A stretch of 64,000 nt of DNA from CAZKBP01 sp964551015 (GCA_964551015.1 CAZKBP010000008.1:1-64000); one strand, 5' to 3'. Shown: positions 1 to 9,557, counted from the stretch's first letter. Notes: generated from the letters alone by a model not told the origin. Made by a program: numbers and translations.

Positions 1-2653
1 CTACTCCGCCTTCCAGATCTGAGGCGTGTAATACTTGTAGGGTGAAGGTTTCTTCCTGAGCAGGACCTACCTCAAAGATGCTTACGGTACCACTTACTTC
101 GTTGGTTACTACCAAAAGAGGCGTTCCATTGGGGCTATCTTCGGCAGAAATAAATACCAATCCTTCAGGGCCAAGATCGCCAATGGCGTCTGATTCTGCA
201 TCTTCTACGGAGAAATCACGGTTGTTGATGTAAGATTGGAAAACGGGGTTAGCAGGATCAGTTACATCGTAAGTTACGATGCCGCCGATTCTTTCCAGAC
301 CCACGAAAGCGTAAGTTCTATCGCCAATTACTCCGGTGGTTACACCTTCCGGCTCAGGACCTTTGGCATCGCTACGGCTGTCAAAAGAGTCGTTTTCATC
401 GTTGGTAGAGTTGAAATCGTCAGGGAAAGCCTCAGCGGTAATTCGCTCTAGCTGATCTCCACTGTCAAATACTACATTTCCTGCTGCATCCCAGATGGTG
501 AAAGAACGTGCCCCATAAGAGAAGATTTGGTCGTAGAAAAGCTCGGTTTCTATTTGTCCACGGAGTTCGCCAGAAGGAACTCGATTCGTGTGAATATTAA
601 AGTAAAGTGGTGCATCTTCGCCAGAGCCTAAATTACCCAATAGTTCCGTAAAATTAGCCAGAGAACCATCCGCGTCATCTGCATCCCAAACACCCATGAC
701 CGTGGCCGAACCATCAGGATTGAGGGTGATACTCACGTCATCGTTATCTTGGTTAGGCATCACAATACCAAAAACCACGGGGCCATTAGCTCCACGCTCA
801 GCATTGTGGATATGCATCATAATTACATCGTCTCCTTCGTCTTCAGTTTGTGCTTCGCCACCCGCTAGGGTTCCGAAATCCAATCCTTCTACGGTGAACA
901 TGTAAGCTACTTCAAATTCGCCTTCGGTATTTTTAGACAATCTTAGCATCGCGCTACCTTCAGCTTCGGTATCCACGGGAGGCACTTCTTGATCTCCCTC
1001 TAGATCGGCTATGAATACAGGAGCACAAGCGATTTGTCCGCGAATTTCACCCGAGGGTATACGGTTGGTGTGGATATTGAAATACAAAGGAAGTTCATCT
1101 CCAACTTCTGCACCTTGCAAAGCAGCCACAAAGTCGCTCAGGGGCGCACCAGAAGGATCACTTTCGTCCCACACGCCAGAAACTGTAGCCGAGCCATCAT
1201 CATTGATTTCTACGGTAAAATCATCTCCATCCTGATTAGGCATGAGGATTCCAAAGACGACGGGGCCATTGGCTCCACGCTCGCCATTGTGGATGTGCAT
1301 CATGATTACGTCGTCTCCTTCGTCTTCGGTTTGCGCTTCACCACCCGCCAGGGCACCAAAGTCTAATCCAAATACGGTAAACTCGTAGCTCAAAGCCGTT
1401 CCAGCCTGATTGAGTCTTAGATTAGCCATCCCCATGGCTTCGGTTTCAGCAGGAGGCACTTCCTGATCTCCGCTTAGCAATGAGCTAAACACTTTGGAGT
1501 TGCTGATACCATTTACATTTGTGATCTCGAGACGACCTAGGTTTTCTTGCATTTGTAGCTCCTCAGCATCCTGGAAGACCGCGGGATCAAGGTTCAAATC
1601 TTCTACTCTTTCTTCTTCCGAGAAAGTATCATAATCACGGGCATCACCTTCGTTGGCAGTTACCAAGAAAGTTTCTCCACCTACTTGGAAAGAAGCAATT
1701 GCATCGGGCATGTAGAAACCTTGGATCGGCCAGTTGGCGATGTTGATCATATCATCACGATCACTTACATCTAGCGCATTTTCAGGTAGCAGGTGATCTT
1801 TGGTTCCCAAAGGAACGATATCGGTAACGGTCGCGCTGGCAATGTCTACCACGGCCAGGGCATTGTTCTCTTGTAGCGTGGCATAAGCGGTAACTCCATC
1901 TGTGGTGATAAACTCAGGCTCTAAATCCTGCGCCACCGTAGCACCTGGGCCAAAAATACGAGCACCACCCGCCATCAAAGTCATTTCTTGACCATTAAAA
2001 GCCGTGAAATCAGCCGTTTGCACAGAAAAATCTGCTATGGTAATAATGCTGATGCTTCCCTCAGGATCAACTGAGTAGTCGTCGCTTGGCTCGCCTTCGT
2101 TGGCTACCAATAGCTTAGTTCCATCGGGTGTGAAAGTAACTGCATCTGGTAGCGCACCTACGGTAACGGTCTCAAGTACATTACCATCCACGTCAAGGAA
2201 TACCACTACGCCTGGGTCTTGGGCAGGATCAGCCTCCACGGCCACGGCCACTAGACCTTCAAATACGGCTACGCTGTTTACCCCACCGCCAAAGTCATCA
2301 AAATTGACGCGGTTGATTTCTACAGGGTCAGTAGGGTCGTTTAAATCGAGGACTACCACGCTGTTTTCATCCGCATTGGTAAAAAACAAGCGTTGGCTAC
2401 CAGCATCGTAGGCTCCGATTTCGGCAGCACCTTCGTCAAAAATACCGGTACTAAATCTTCCGATCAGATCCAGGGTAAGTTCCTGGCTTTGTACTGTTTG
2501 CCAAGCACAAACCAAGCTCAATGCCGCCACAGCAAAGGCACGCTTGATGCTGACTGGCAAAGACAGGCAGGGCTTCAAAAAATTCATCCAAGAACTGTAA
2601 GGGCGTACCTCGTCACAGGTCTTGAAGTCTGGTAAAGAGTTCTTAACCATCAT
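1..2653 (-). CDS. Secreted choice-of-anchor I protein with two inserted CHRD domains (3' end outside window)
   Basis: Translating the minus strand from 2653 gives one open frame to the window edge (about 884 residues, C-terminus missing). A hydrophobic signal segment ending near VQSQ follows a long N-terminal stretch; an internal Met (MNFLKP) could be the true start. The body is a choice-of-anchor-I beta-propeller-like domain (motifs LLVANEGEPSDDYS, FLVTANEGDARDYD, GPEPEGV). It is interrupted at about residues 390-700 by two tandem CHRD domains, each opening with GDQEVPP and containing MMHIHN and YFNIHTNR. The last visible residues, LQVLHASDLEG, match the start of a 5'-nucleotidase/metallophosphatase domain, so the full protein probably carries a C-terminal phosphoesterase. 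Export is inferred from the signal; a T9SS tail would lie outside the window. The domain identification is confident, the substrate is unknown. Confidence 0.85.
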   Translation of the reverse strand, partial: MMVKNSLPDFKTCDEVRPYSSWMNFLKPCLSLPVSIKRAFAVAALSLVCAWQTVQSQELTLDLIGRFSTGIFDEGAAEIGAYDAGSQRLFFTNADENSVVVLDLNDPTDPVEINRVNFDDFGGGVNSVAVFEGLVAVAVEADPAQDPGVVVFLDVDGNVLETVTVGALPDAVTFTPDGTKLLVANEGEPSDDYSVDPEGSISIITIADFSVQTADFTAFNGQEMTLMAGGARIFGPGATVAQDLEPEFITTDGVTAYATLQENNALAVVDIASATVTDIVPLGTKDHLLPENALDVSDRDDMINIANWPIQGFYMPDAIASFQVGGETFLVTANEGDARDYDTFSEEERVEDLNLDPAVFQDAEELQMQENLGRLEITNVNGISNSKVFSSLLSGDQEVPPAETEAMGMANLRLNQAGTALSYEFTVFGLDFGALAGGEAQTEDEGDDVIMMHIHNGERGANGPVVFGILMPNQDGDDFTVEINDDGSATVSGVWDESDPSGAPLSDFVAALQGAEVGDELPLYFNIHTNRIPSGEIRGQIACAPVFIADLEGDQEVPPVDTEAEGSAMLRLSKNTEGEFEVAYMFTVEGLDFGTLAGGEAQTEDEGDDVIMMHIHNAERGANGPVVFGIVMPNQDNDDVSITLNPDGSATVMGVWDADDADGSLANFTELLGNLGSGEDAPLYFNIHTNRVPSGELRGQIETELFYDQIFSYGARSFTIWDAAGNVVFDSGDQLERITAEAFPDDFNSTNDENDSFDSRSDAKGPEPEGVTTGVIGDRTYAFVGLERIGGIVTYDVTDPANPVFQSYINNRDFSVEDAESDAIGDLGPEGLVFISAEDSPNGTPLLVVTNEVSGTVSIFEVGPAQEETFTLQVLHASDLEGGV

Positions 2654-3054
2654 AAATTGTTTAATTGTTTTGGGTAAATGAAAATGATTGTTTGTAGGAA
2701 TTCTGGCTGTGAAGAATGCGTAAGAAAACCTGATACACTAGTATCACAGCGAATAAAAAGACTCAACGCTCGGGAAAATTACCGTGTATGGTATTTGTGG
2801 TTTTCTTATTGACTTGCAAAGAAACACTTTATTTTGAATATTCCTGATCCGAGTTGTTAATTTATTGTTACATTTTTTCTTAGATAAATGTAATTATTTG
2901 GCGATCAATGCTGGCAAAAACTCGACCAAATTTTAAACAATTTATTCTCAATCAGTTAGCAATGGAAAATAAGGGCACTTTTGAACTAAATGAATAGTTC
3001 TTGAGGTTTTTCAAAAGAAATCTGTTCTTTTGCAGTCTCCCTTAAAATTAGCTT
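2654..3054. other. 401-bp divergent intergenic region
   Basis: This AT-rich spacer separates the minus-strand secreted protein from the plus-strand TPR gene. No credible small gene is seen. A short dyad (GATAC-acta-GTATC, about 2737-2750) lies on the side of the left gene. On the plus strand TTGAGG at 3001 and TTCTTTTG near 3024 have roughly the spacing of a Bacteroidota -33/-7 pair for the TPR gene. This is weak evidence. Confidence 0.4.
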
Positions 3055-4404
3055 ATGAAAGATTTGAAATTTCCAAACATTAATTTTTGTACCACTTTCT
3101 TACTCTTATTTGCAGTAAATCCTTTATTAGCACAAATCCCCGTGGATCAATGGACCGATCCTATGCGAGAAAAATTTGCCCTCTTTGGCGATTTTACCCG
3201 AGAAAAAAAATATAAGCAAGCCCGCCAACCTCTTTATTGGCTTCTCAGCAATCACCCAAATATGCATAAGTCCATCTACACCAAAGGGGTGGACACTTAC
3301 GAAGCGATGGTCACCCAGACCGAAGACAAGCAGCTCAAGAATACCTATGAGGATTCGGTATTGACTCTTTTTGACCTACGGGCTGAGCATTTTGGTGAAC
3401 AACCCAAGGTTCTGAATCTAAAAGGATACAGTGCCTTCAATTATTGGCAGGATCGCCCCGAAAAATATGAAGAAATGTATGAGCTTTACAAGCAAATTGT
3501 AGAACTCAACGGCCAAGATACTTACAATCAGAATGTAGGTACTTACATGTATTTGCTTTGCAAGATGAAAGATAAGCGGGAAGAACTGGATGATGCCCAA
3601 TTAGTTGCTATTCACGAAGAACTTACCGCAATTGTAGATTACAATTTGGAAAAATACACCCAAGAGAATAAGCCCGTTTATATTGATGCCTGGCAAAAAA
3701 CACAGGCATACATAGATAGTCAACTAGAAAAATGTGTGGAAATCGACTGTGATTTTATCAAAAATCAATTCTTACCCAAATTCCAAGAAAATCCTAAAGA
3801 TACCACTTTGGCTAAAAAAATCTATGCCCTTGCCGTGGTAGGCAAATGTATTCAGGAAGATTATTTTTTAGAAATACTCACGGAATTAGTCAAAGAAGCC
3901 CCCACCAAGGCTCGCATCGAGAACCTAGCTAGAATCCACAAAGCAAACGGCCATCAGGACAAGTACATCGAGTATATGAATCAAGCTCTTGAGCTGGGCG
4001 GTAGCACGGCCGAGAAAGCAGATTTCTACCTAGAACTCGCCAATGAGGCGGCCAAGCAAGGCTCGCTCAATCAAGCCCGTAACTATGCGCTCCAAGCCAA
4101 GGATTTAGATCCCAACAAAACAGCTCAGGCTTATAATTTCATTGGTTTGCTGTATTACCAAAGCGGAACCATTTGTACCACGGATGACCCCAAAAAGGCT
4201 CCGGTTTACAACTATGTGGCTTACATGGCGGCCTATGATATGTTCGAGAAGGCGGGTAATACCAGTATGATGAGCAAAGCAGCGCAGTATTTCCCTACGG
4301 CAGCTAATATTCACACGATCAATATGACCCTACAGATTGGTTCGCAAATTCCAGTAGGTTGTTGGATTGGGGGGACGGCTACTCTGCGAAAAAGGCCAAA
4401 ATAG
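3055..4404 (+). CDS. Exported TPR-repeat protein, function unknown
   Basis: 449 residues. The N-terminus has a clear Sec signal peptide (hydrophobic FLLLFAVNPLLAQ, cleavage likely after LAQ). The rest is alpha-helical with tetratricopeptide-like repeats, most obvious at residues 290-360 (KARIENLARIHKANG, KADFYLELANEAAKQG, NQARNYALQAKDLDP). The C-terminus ends with IPVGCWIGGTATLRKRPK, an ending I recognise from other Bacteroidota TPR proteins of this kind. It is probably periplasmic or outer-membrane associated and acts as a protein-protein scaffold. It stands alone with its own leader. The family is known only as hypothetical TPR protein; no enzymatic motif is visible. Confidence 0.85.
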   Translation: MKDLKFPNINFCTTFLLLFAVNPLLAQIPVDQWTDPMREKFALFGDFTREKKYKQARQPLYWLLSNHPNMHKSIYTKGVDTYEAMVTQTEDKQLKNTYEDSVLTLFDLRAEHFGEQPKVLNLKGYSAFNYWQDRPEKYEEMYELYKQIVELNGQDTYNQNVGTYMYLLCKMKDKREELDDAQLVAIHEELTAIVDYNLEKYTQENKPVYIDAWQKTQAYIDSQLEKCVEIDCDFIKNQFLPKFQENPKDTTLAKKIYALAVVGKCIQEDYFLEILTELVKEAPTKARIENLARIHKANGHQDKYIEYMNQALELGGSTAEKADFYLELANEAAKQGSLNQARNYALQAKDLDPNKTAQAYNFIGLLYYQSGTICTTDDPKKAPVYNYVAYMAAYDMFEKAGNTSMMSKAAQYFPTAANIHTINMTLQIGSQIPVGCWIGGTATLRKRPK

Positions 4405-4529
4405 TTTGGACAGTGGGGTCAGCGTTTAGTTGTTAGGAGGGTGTGTTTGGCTCAGGCAAGAGGGGCACTTGGACTAGATGTGAATACTTTATACCTTTGA
4501 CTGAAAACAGATTGCCCGTGGCTAAGTAA

Positions 4530-5246
4530 TCAATTCTTGGGCATCACGAAGGCCAGCAGAATATAAAGGGGAACGGGAAACCCTAAGCCCACCAGAACTC
4601 CCATGATGAAAGCAATCCGTACCCAGGTAGAATCAATGCCAAAGTACTCGCCGATTCCCGCACAAACACCAAAAATTTTCTTATCCCGAGCAGATTTTTT
4701 GAGGCGTTTGCTGGTACCAAAATCTAGGGCTTCTAGTTCGCGCAAGGTTTCTTTCTGAAAACCTCGGAAAGATTGATTGATGTGGTCAAAGGGCTTCGCC
4801 TTAGTTTTGGTCTTGGTTTTGGAAGTACCGCGGTTGAGCTCACTGGCCAATTTGAAAGAAGCGTCGTGATTAGCATCTATTTGTAAAGCTCTTTTCACAT
4901 AAGATTTGGCTCGGGAGAGGTCTTCTTTCTCGCATCTCAGCAGCCAACGATGTCGGTGGGCATTGGCAATTCCATACAAGACTTCTACATTACCAGGGTT
5001 AAGCACCATGGCTTGTTGAAACTCCTCAATAGCACTATCCCAATCTTCGTAGCGACTATAGCCCTTACCACGAGCGATGTAGTCATTTAATTTTTTCTTG
5101 ATTAATGCTAAATCATCAGAAGACATACCGAGTTCTTCGGCAATGCGGTTCATTTCATCAACATCCAAGGGTCTTTCTTTTTGCTCTTCTTGAATCTTCA
5201 AGACCTTCTTGATGTAGGCTTGTATCATGTCTCCCGATTCGCTCAT
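4530..5246 (-). CDS. TPR and C-terminal PspC domain protein
   Basis: 238 residues. Residues 60-140 contain TPR-like helices (GYSRYEDWDSAIEEFQQAM, VEVLYGIANAHRHRW, AKSYVKRALQI). A Lys/Thr-rich linker follows, then a C-terminal PspC domain at about 178-238: KKIFGVCAGIGEYFGIDSTW, followed by a hydrophobic membrane segment ending in VMPKN. PspC domains sit in the inner membrane and take part in envelope stress signalling. Here the TPR half would face the cytoplasm, so this may be a membrane-anchored adaptor. It is transcribed alone; no psp operon partners are nearby. Confidence 0.85.
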   Translation of the reverse strand: MSESGDMIQAYIKKVLKIQEEQKERPLDVDEMNRIAEELGMSSDDLALIKKKLNDYIARGKGYSRYEDWDSAIEEFQQAMVLNPGNVEVLYGIANAHRHRWLLRCEKEDLSRAKSYVKRALQIDANHDASFKLASELNRGTSKTKTKTKAKPFDHINQSFRGFQKETLRELEALDFGTSKRLKKSARDKKIFGVCAGIGEYFGIDSTWVRIAFIMGVLVGLGFPVPLYILLAFVMPKN

Positions 5247-5363
5247 AATCCATTCAATTCTGGTGATAATACCTTGCAGACGAAGATAGAGGGGTTTTAA
5301 TTTTAGTTTATCAGAACAAATTTAATTAATCTTGCTCAATATCTAGAGGGATTACCGAAAAAA

Positions 5364-6161
5364 TTATGCCGAAACATAAGCACGAGGATCATCCAGAAAA
5401 CGGAGCGAGACCTGATTGAAACGCTCGGGCTGATCTATGTTGACCACGTGCCCACAGTCTTTGAGTACTTGTAAAGCCGCATTTTGGTGCACTTTCACGA
5501 TGTGTTTTACTTGTGGTAGGAACATGTGATCTTCTTCGCCCATAATGTATAAGGTAGGAATAGAAAGCTCTTTTTCTTTAAAATAACGGAGTAATGGATT
5601 AACCTCACTGGTCAATTGATACCAACGCAGAAACTCTTTTTGATAAAGCCTCTTCGCTTCATTGATAAACATCAGACGAGATTTGCGGTGGCGCTTACGA
5701 GGCATAATAATCCAAGCAAACAACGTGTAAATCCACATATAAGGCAGGATGCTCTTGAGTTTGTTGCCAAGGTACATCAATATTTTGGAGCGGACATTGA
5801 GGCGGATGATCGCTCCTCCCAAGGTCATAGATCGGACTCTTTCGGGTTGCTGCTCAGCTAAGCTTCGAATAATAATACTCGCCAGCGATATTCCTACAAA
5901 GTGAGCAGAATCAATCCGATTATGATCCATCACCTCGATGATATCCTTACTAATGTCTTTGAATGTATACTTATTTTTGAGATAATCCTTTAGAAAATGC
6001 TTGGAGCGTCCGTGCCCTCTTAGGTCTAGGAGGAGAATATTATAGTGAGACTTATAAGCTCTAATTTGCTTATACCAGATGGAAGAACTCCCTCCCGCGC
6101 CGTGCACAAACACGACCCAATCTCGGTCGGGGGATATTTCATATTTTTTAAAATAAAGCAT
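5364..6161 (-). CDS. Alpha/beta hydrolase
   Basis: 265 residues, the usual size for a single-domain alpha/beta hydrolase. The oxyanion-hole motif VFVHGAGGSSSIW comes early. LLLDLRGHGRSK matches the strand-4 region, and the nucleophile elbow is HFVGISLAS (Ser in G-x-S-x-A rather than G-x-S-x-G). The acid is probably the Asp in MGEEDHMF and the base the His in DCGHVVNID. There is no signal peptide, so it is cytoplasmic. It resembles the epoxide hydrolase/esterase-like branch (COG0596); the substrate cannot be told from sequence. It is monocistronic, 117 bp downstream of the TPR-PspC gene. Confidence 0.88.
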   Translation of the reverse strand: MLYFKKYEISPDRDWVVFVHGAGGSSSIWYKQIRAYKSHYNILLLDLRGHGRSKHFLKDYLKNKYTFKDISKDIIEVMDHNRIDSAHFVGISLASIIIRSLAEQQPERVRSMTLGGAIIRLNVRSKILMYLGNKLKSILPYMWIYTLFAWIIMPRKRHRKSRLMFINEAKRLYQKEFLRWYQLTSEVNPLLRYFKEKELSIPTLYIMGEEDHMFLPQVKHIVKVHQNAALQVLKDCGHVVNIDQPERFNQVSLRFLDDPRAYVSA

Positions 6162-6278
6162 GATCAGTGGCTTGTTAGAATCGGAGTTGCGTGATAGCGT
6201 ACCTGTCTTATGCGATTATATACGACGCTTGGATGCAAGCGATCATCTAAAATTAGTAAAATTAAGTTAGCTTCTAAA

Positions 6279-6794
6279 TTATTTGACCACTAAATAGTAA
6301 AAAGGGATGCCTTTGTTTTCTAGTATTTTTTTTAGCTCCAGTATTTTTTTATGATGTTCCATTTTTTCTTCACCAACCACCAACACCATTAAATTGTTGT
6401 TTCGGTATTGTCTTTCTTTATATAAGTCCATTTGCCCCAATAAGCGATTTCGCTCATTCGCCCTGCGTAGCCAAGTAGCCAATTTGATTTCTATACCCAA
6501 TTGCCCTTCATTGATGTCAATATCTATTCGTTCTTGCGCACCTGGCCCACTGCCCAAGCTATATTGCGTGTTGACTTTCCCAAAATGACGTCCTAACAAT
6601 CTGGCTAGGATTTTTTCTACTTCTTGCTCACTATGGTCAGGACTTAACCAGCGTTTTTCTGTATATTGGCGAAGCAATCGATATATATTCTCTACCGTAG
6701 GACGCCTTTGGTATTCACGATAGCGATATATTAAGTAGTAAGTTACACCCGCTGAGGTAAACACGATCAGCAAATTTGTTAGCAGATTCAGCAT
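6279..6794 (-). CDS. Membrane-anchored PD-(D/E)XK nuclease-like protein
   Basis: I start at the ATG at 6794 (171 residues). The longer frame from 6863 would overlap the divergent CPBP gene and adds an unlikely tail. Residues 1-25 form one transmembrane helix (LLTNLLIVFTSAGVTYYLIY). Residues 86-130 look like a PD-(D/E)XK core: a beta strand with D91 (ERIDIDI), GIEIK with E102 and K104, then a helix with Q121 (LLGQMDLYKE). The end alternates hydrophobic strands (LMVLVVGEE, PFYYLVVK) as in restriction-endonuclease-like folds. No known family name comes to mind. A membrane anchor on such a fold is unusual. Function is unproven. Confidence 0.65.
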   Translation of the reverse strand: MLNLLTNLLIVFTSAGVTYYLIYRYREYQRRPTVENIYRLLRQYTEKRWLSPDHSEQEVEKILARLLGRHFGKVNTQYSLGSGPGAQERIDIDINEGQLGIEIKLATWLRRANERNRLLGQMDLYKERQYRNNNLMVLVVGEEKMEHHKKILELKKILENKGIPFYYLVVK

Positions 6795-6851
6795 AAAAAA
6801 TGACAGGTAAACAGCCTCACAATTGTTGCTCAATTCACAGGCATTGCTCAA

Positions 6852-7820
6852 ATGAATGAGCAATTTAAAAGATTATCAGCAGTGAAGCAAATCCTCGCCT
6901 ATCTATCCCGTTATTATCGCGCATATTTTCACGGGGGCTTTTTCACCACTTGGATACTTTTTCTGGGCATCAGTTGGGGGCTGCGCTATGCTTGGGGTTG
7001 GCGACCCGGTACAGATACGGTTCCTTTTCAACACGTGGAGGGAATCATCTTTTATTTCATTCCTTACGGGATAACTTTTCTTTTGTATTTTGTGTGGATG
7101 GCTCCTGAAAAGGTAGAGTTATTCAGAAAAAAAGACTTTTGGTGGCTCAGTCTGCTCATTTGCTTAGCCTTGTATCTCAATCAATATGGACTTTTTTATC
7201 AATCCATTTGGCCTGAATCTGATAGTGCTTATCCTTATTTTGCCCGGAAACTCGCTTACAATTTACACGCTACGTTTTTCTATTTGGCTATTCCTCTTAT
7301 TTACGCATTAGGTCATCGGGAATGGCTAAATAAAGATTTTCACGGTCTAAACACAGAACATTTCCAGATGAAACCCTATCTCTGGATGCTCCTCGCGATG
7401 CTTCCCTTGCTGGTATTTGCTTCTTTTCAAGCAGATTTTTTGAATGCCTATCCTCGTTACAATCCTTTCCGATACACTGCCTCAGGTGGTTGGGATACTT
7501 GGTTGCGGGTACTGGTTTATGAACTCAGCTACGCCTTGCAATTCGTGGCTTTGGAGTTATTTTTCAGGGGTTTCATCGTGCAAGCTCTGGGTAAGTATAT
7601 CGGGGGGGCTTCGGTCTACCCCATGGTTGCCTTGTATGTGTTTTTGCACTTCAACAAACCTGGCTTAGAGGCCTTAGGTTCTTTGGGAGGAGGATTCATT
7701 TTGGGGGTAATTGCCTACTATTCTCGCAGTGTATGGGGAGGAATTTGGGTACACATCGGCATTGCTTGGTCGATGGAATTATTCGCTTTTCTTCAGATTG
7801 GTTTTCGCGGAGGGAGTTGA
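6852..7820 (+). CDS. CPBP-family intramembrane protease-like protein with degenerate motif 1
   Basis: 322 residues with about eight hydrophobic segments. The C-terminal third matches the CPBP (Rce1/abortive-infection protease) domain: ELFFRGF at 235-241 corresponds to motif EExxxR, H266 in YVFLHFNKP to motif 2, and H301 in WVHIGIAW to motif 3. The first glutamate of EExxxR, the catalytic one in Rce1, is Leu234 here, so activity is doubtful unless E235 substitutes. The start at 6852 leaves a 57-bp divergent gap to the nuclease-like gene. The 3' end overlaps the convergent lipoprotein gene by 42 bp. Possible roles are prenyl-protein processing or a membrane scaffold. Confidence 0.78.
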   Translation: MNEQFKRLSAVKQILAYLSRYYRAYFHGGFFTTWILFLGISWGLRYAWGWRPGTDTVPFQHVEGIIFYFIPYGITFLLYFVWMAPEKVELFRKKDFWWLSLLICLALYLNQYGLFYQSIWPESDSAYPYFARKLAYNLHATFFYLAIPLIYALGHREWLNKDFHGLNTEHFQMKPYLWMLLAMLPLLVFASFQADFLNAYPRYNPFRYTASGGWDTWLRVLVYELSYALQFVALELFFRGFIVQALGKYIGGASVYPMVALYVFLHFNKPGLEALGSLGGGFILGVIAYYSRSVWGGIWVHIGIAWSMELFAFLQIGFRGGS

Positions 7821-8492
7821 TTCCGGTTCAGACCAAGAAATCAATGCCTCTAATTTTGTCAGGTCTTTACGAATTAAGGTACAGAGCTGGTCTAGCTTTG
7901 TCCGTAGTTTTTTCAAGATTTTCTGAGCATTTTGGGTATCCTGTCTCAAAGCAGTGTTAATCAAAACTTTGTGATAATCTTTGGCGGAGAGCTTGATCCA
8001 TTTTTCTAGCTGATCAATGTGTTGGCGAAGTGATTTTTCGGTCTTACTCCATGCTTGCTGCTGTGCCCGATTGCTTTTGCTTTCCATTTGCTGGAAGGCA
8101 TTGGTTCGGATCGTTTCTGAAACCATTTGCAGTCCTTCAAAATAACTGAGTGCTTGGTCTTCAATCAAATCTAAGTCCCTCTCCAAGGCATTGTATTCAT
8201 ACTCAATTTTAGTCCGTTGAGATTTCCATTTTCGGGAAATTTCATTGAGATCGCTCGAGGTTTCGGTCAAGAGTTTTTCCACGTTTTCAAGTCTTTCGTG
8301 GGCAAAATCGAGGAAGCGTTTTTCTCGGCTCTGCATCTTTTCTACCAAGCGATGCAAGCGTTTTTGATTATTCACCAAATAATCTAAATCAGGTTGGATG
8401 CATCCTGTAATATTCAGAAAGAATAGCAACATCGGAGCAAGTAAACAGGATTTTCTAATTTTATTCGTCGGTAGATAAGCGCAGGTGTCCAT
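7779..8492 (-). CDS. Coiled-coil lipoprotein
   Basis: 237 residues. A short N-terminal region leads to a hydrophobic stretch and lipobox (LNITGC, acylated Cys near residue 31); a Met at residue 20 (MLLFFLN) is an alternative, more compact start. The rest is almost entirely charged helix with heptad-like spacing (RLHRLVEKMQSREKRFLDFA, LDQLCTLIRKDLTKLEALI), consistent with a long coiled coil anchored in the envelope. No catalytic motif is visible. It overlaps the convergent CPBP gene at its 3' end by 42 bp. Confidence 0.75.
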   Translation of the reverse strand: MDTCAYLPTNKIRKSCLLAPMLLFFLNITGCIQPDLDYLVNNQKRLHRLVEKMQSREKRFLDFAHERLENVEKLLTETSSDLNEISRKWKSQRTKIEYEYNALERDLDLIEDQALSYFEGLQMVSETIRTNAFQQMESKSNRAQQQAWSKTEKSLRQHIDQLEKWIKLSAKDYHKVLINTALRQDTQNAQKILKKLRTKLDQLCTLIRKDLTKLEALISWSEPESTPSAKTNLKKSE

Positions 8493-8648
8493 TGGAGATG
8501 AATTTTTCAGAAAAAAATATTCTCGCTAAAAATAGTAAAAAACTAATAAATCCTCATCTTTCCCCGAAATTAGCCCCAAGGAGTTGCTACTTGTGCGTAG
8601 TTAGATGTTTGTTTTTTTGTATAATCTTTAATTTCATATCCATAATCT

Positions 8649-9452
8649 ATGGACCATCAAGTATTTAGAGAACGCTATGGCGCCTGGGCTTTGGTGGCGG
8701 GTGCTTCGGAAGGCTTGGGAGCTGAATTTGCCAAGCAACTGGCCGCCAAGGGCTTGAATTTGATCCTCATCGCCATGCACGAAGGCAAGCTCCATGAAAC
8801 TGCCCAGCACATCCGTAGCCATTATCCCGTTGAGATCAAAACCATCCTACAAGATTTGTCCCACACCGATCTCTGGCTCAGACTTCAACCCCAACTCGAG
8901 GGCTTGGAGATTGGCCTGCTGGTTTACAATGCTGCTTATGCCCCCATTGGCAAGTTTTTGAGTTTATCCGAGGAGGATCATCAGCGGGTTTTACAAACCA
9001 ATTGCTTGGCTCCGCTGACCTTGGCCTACCAGCTCGGCCAGCGTATGCAAGCGCGCAAAAAGGGAGGATTAATTTTAGTTTCTTCTCTTTCGGGCTTTCA
9101 CGGCACGGCGATGGTAGCACATTATGCGGCCACCAAAGCCTACAACTCTATTTTGGCGGAAGGTTTGTGGGAAGAATGGAAGGAACACGGCCTGGACGTA
9201 CTCGTAACTTGCCCGGGAGCAACCCGTACGCCTCGTTATCTTCGCTCGGCTCCCAGACCTACTAAGGGCTGGAAGCCTCCGGTGGCTGCACCAGACGAGG
9301 TAGTGAGCGAGACCTTAGAAGCACTCGGGAAAAAGCCTCTGCATATCCCCGGCTTTTGGAATCGAGCGGCTCATTTCTTGATGACTAGATTCCTCTCTCG
9401 CAAAAAAGCTACTCAACTGATCAGCCAAAATACGCGTCAGATGTACGAGTGA
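8649..9452 (+). CDS. Short-chain dehydrogenase/reductase (SDR)
   Basis: 267 residues with a classic SDR layout. The cofactor motif is ALVAGASEGLGAEFA near residue 15, the NNAG equivalent is VYNAAYAP, the catalytic Ser lies in LVSSLSGFHG, and the YxxxK motif is HYAATKAYN. The C-terminal extension (WNRAAHFLMTRFLSRKKATQ) resembles membrane-associated SDRs of the DltE/ketoacyl-reductase-like group (COG0300). It is probably NADP-dependent and acts on a lipid-like or hydrophobic carbonyl, but the substrate is not identifiable. It is transcribed alone. Confidence 0.9.
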   Translation: MDHQVFRERYGAWALVAGASEGLGAEFAKQLAAKGLNLILIAMHEGKLHETAQHIRSHYPVEIKTILQDLSHTDLWLRLQPQLEGLEIGLLVYNAAYAPIGKFLSLSEEDHQRVLQTNCLAPLTLAYQLGQRMQARKKGGLILVSSLSGFHGTAMVAHYAATKAYNSILAEGLWEEWKEHGLDVLVTCPGATRTPRYLRSAPRPTKGWKPPVAAPDEVVSETLEALGKKPLHIPGFWNRAAHFLMTRFLSRKKATQLISQNTRQMYE

Positions 9453-9557
9453 GACTAGACTATTCTTGCTTTTACACGCTTACAAAACAATTCTTCGACC
9501 AAAATACTTGCATCCTTAGAGATTTTACATAAATTTCCTAAAACAAATAATGAATCC

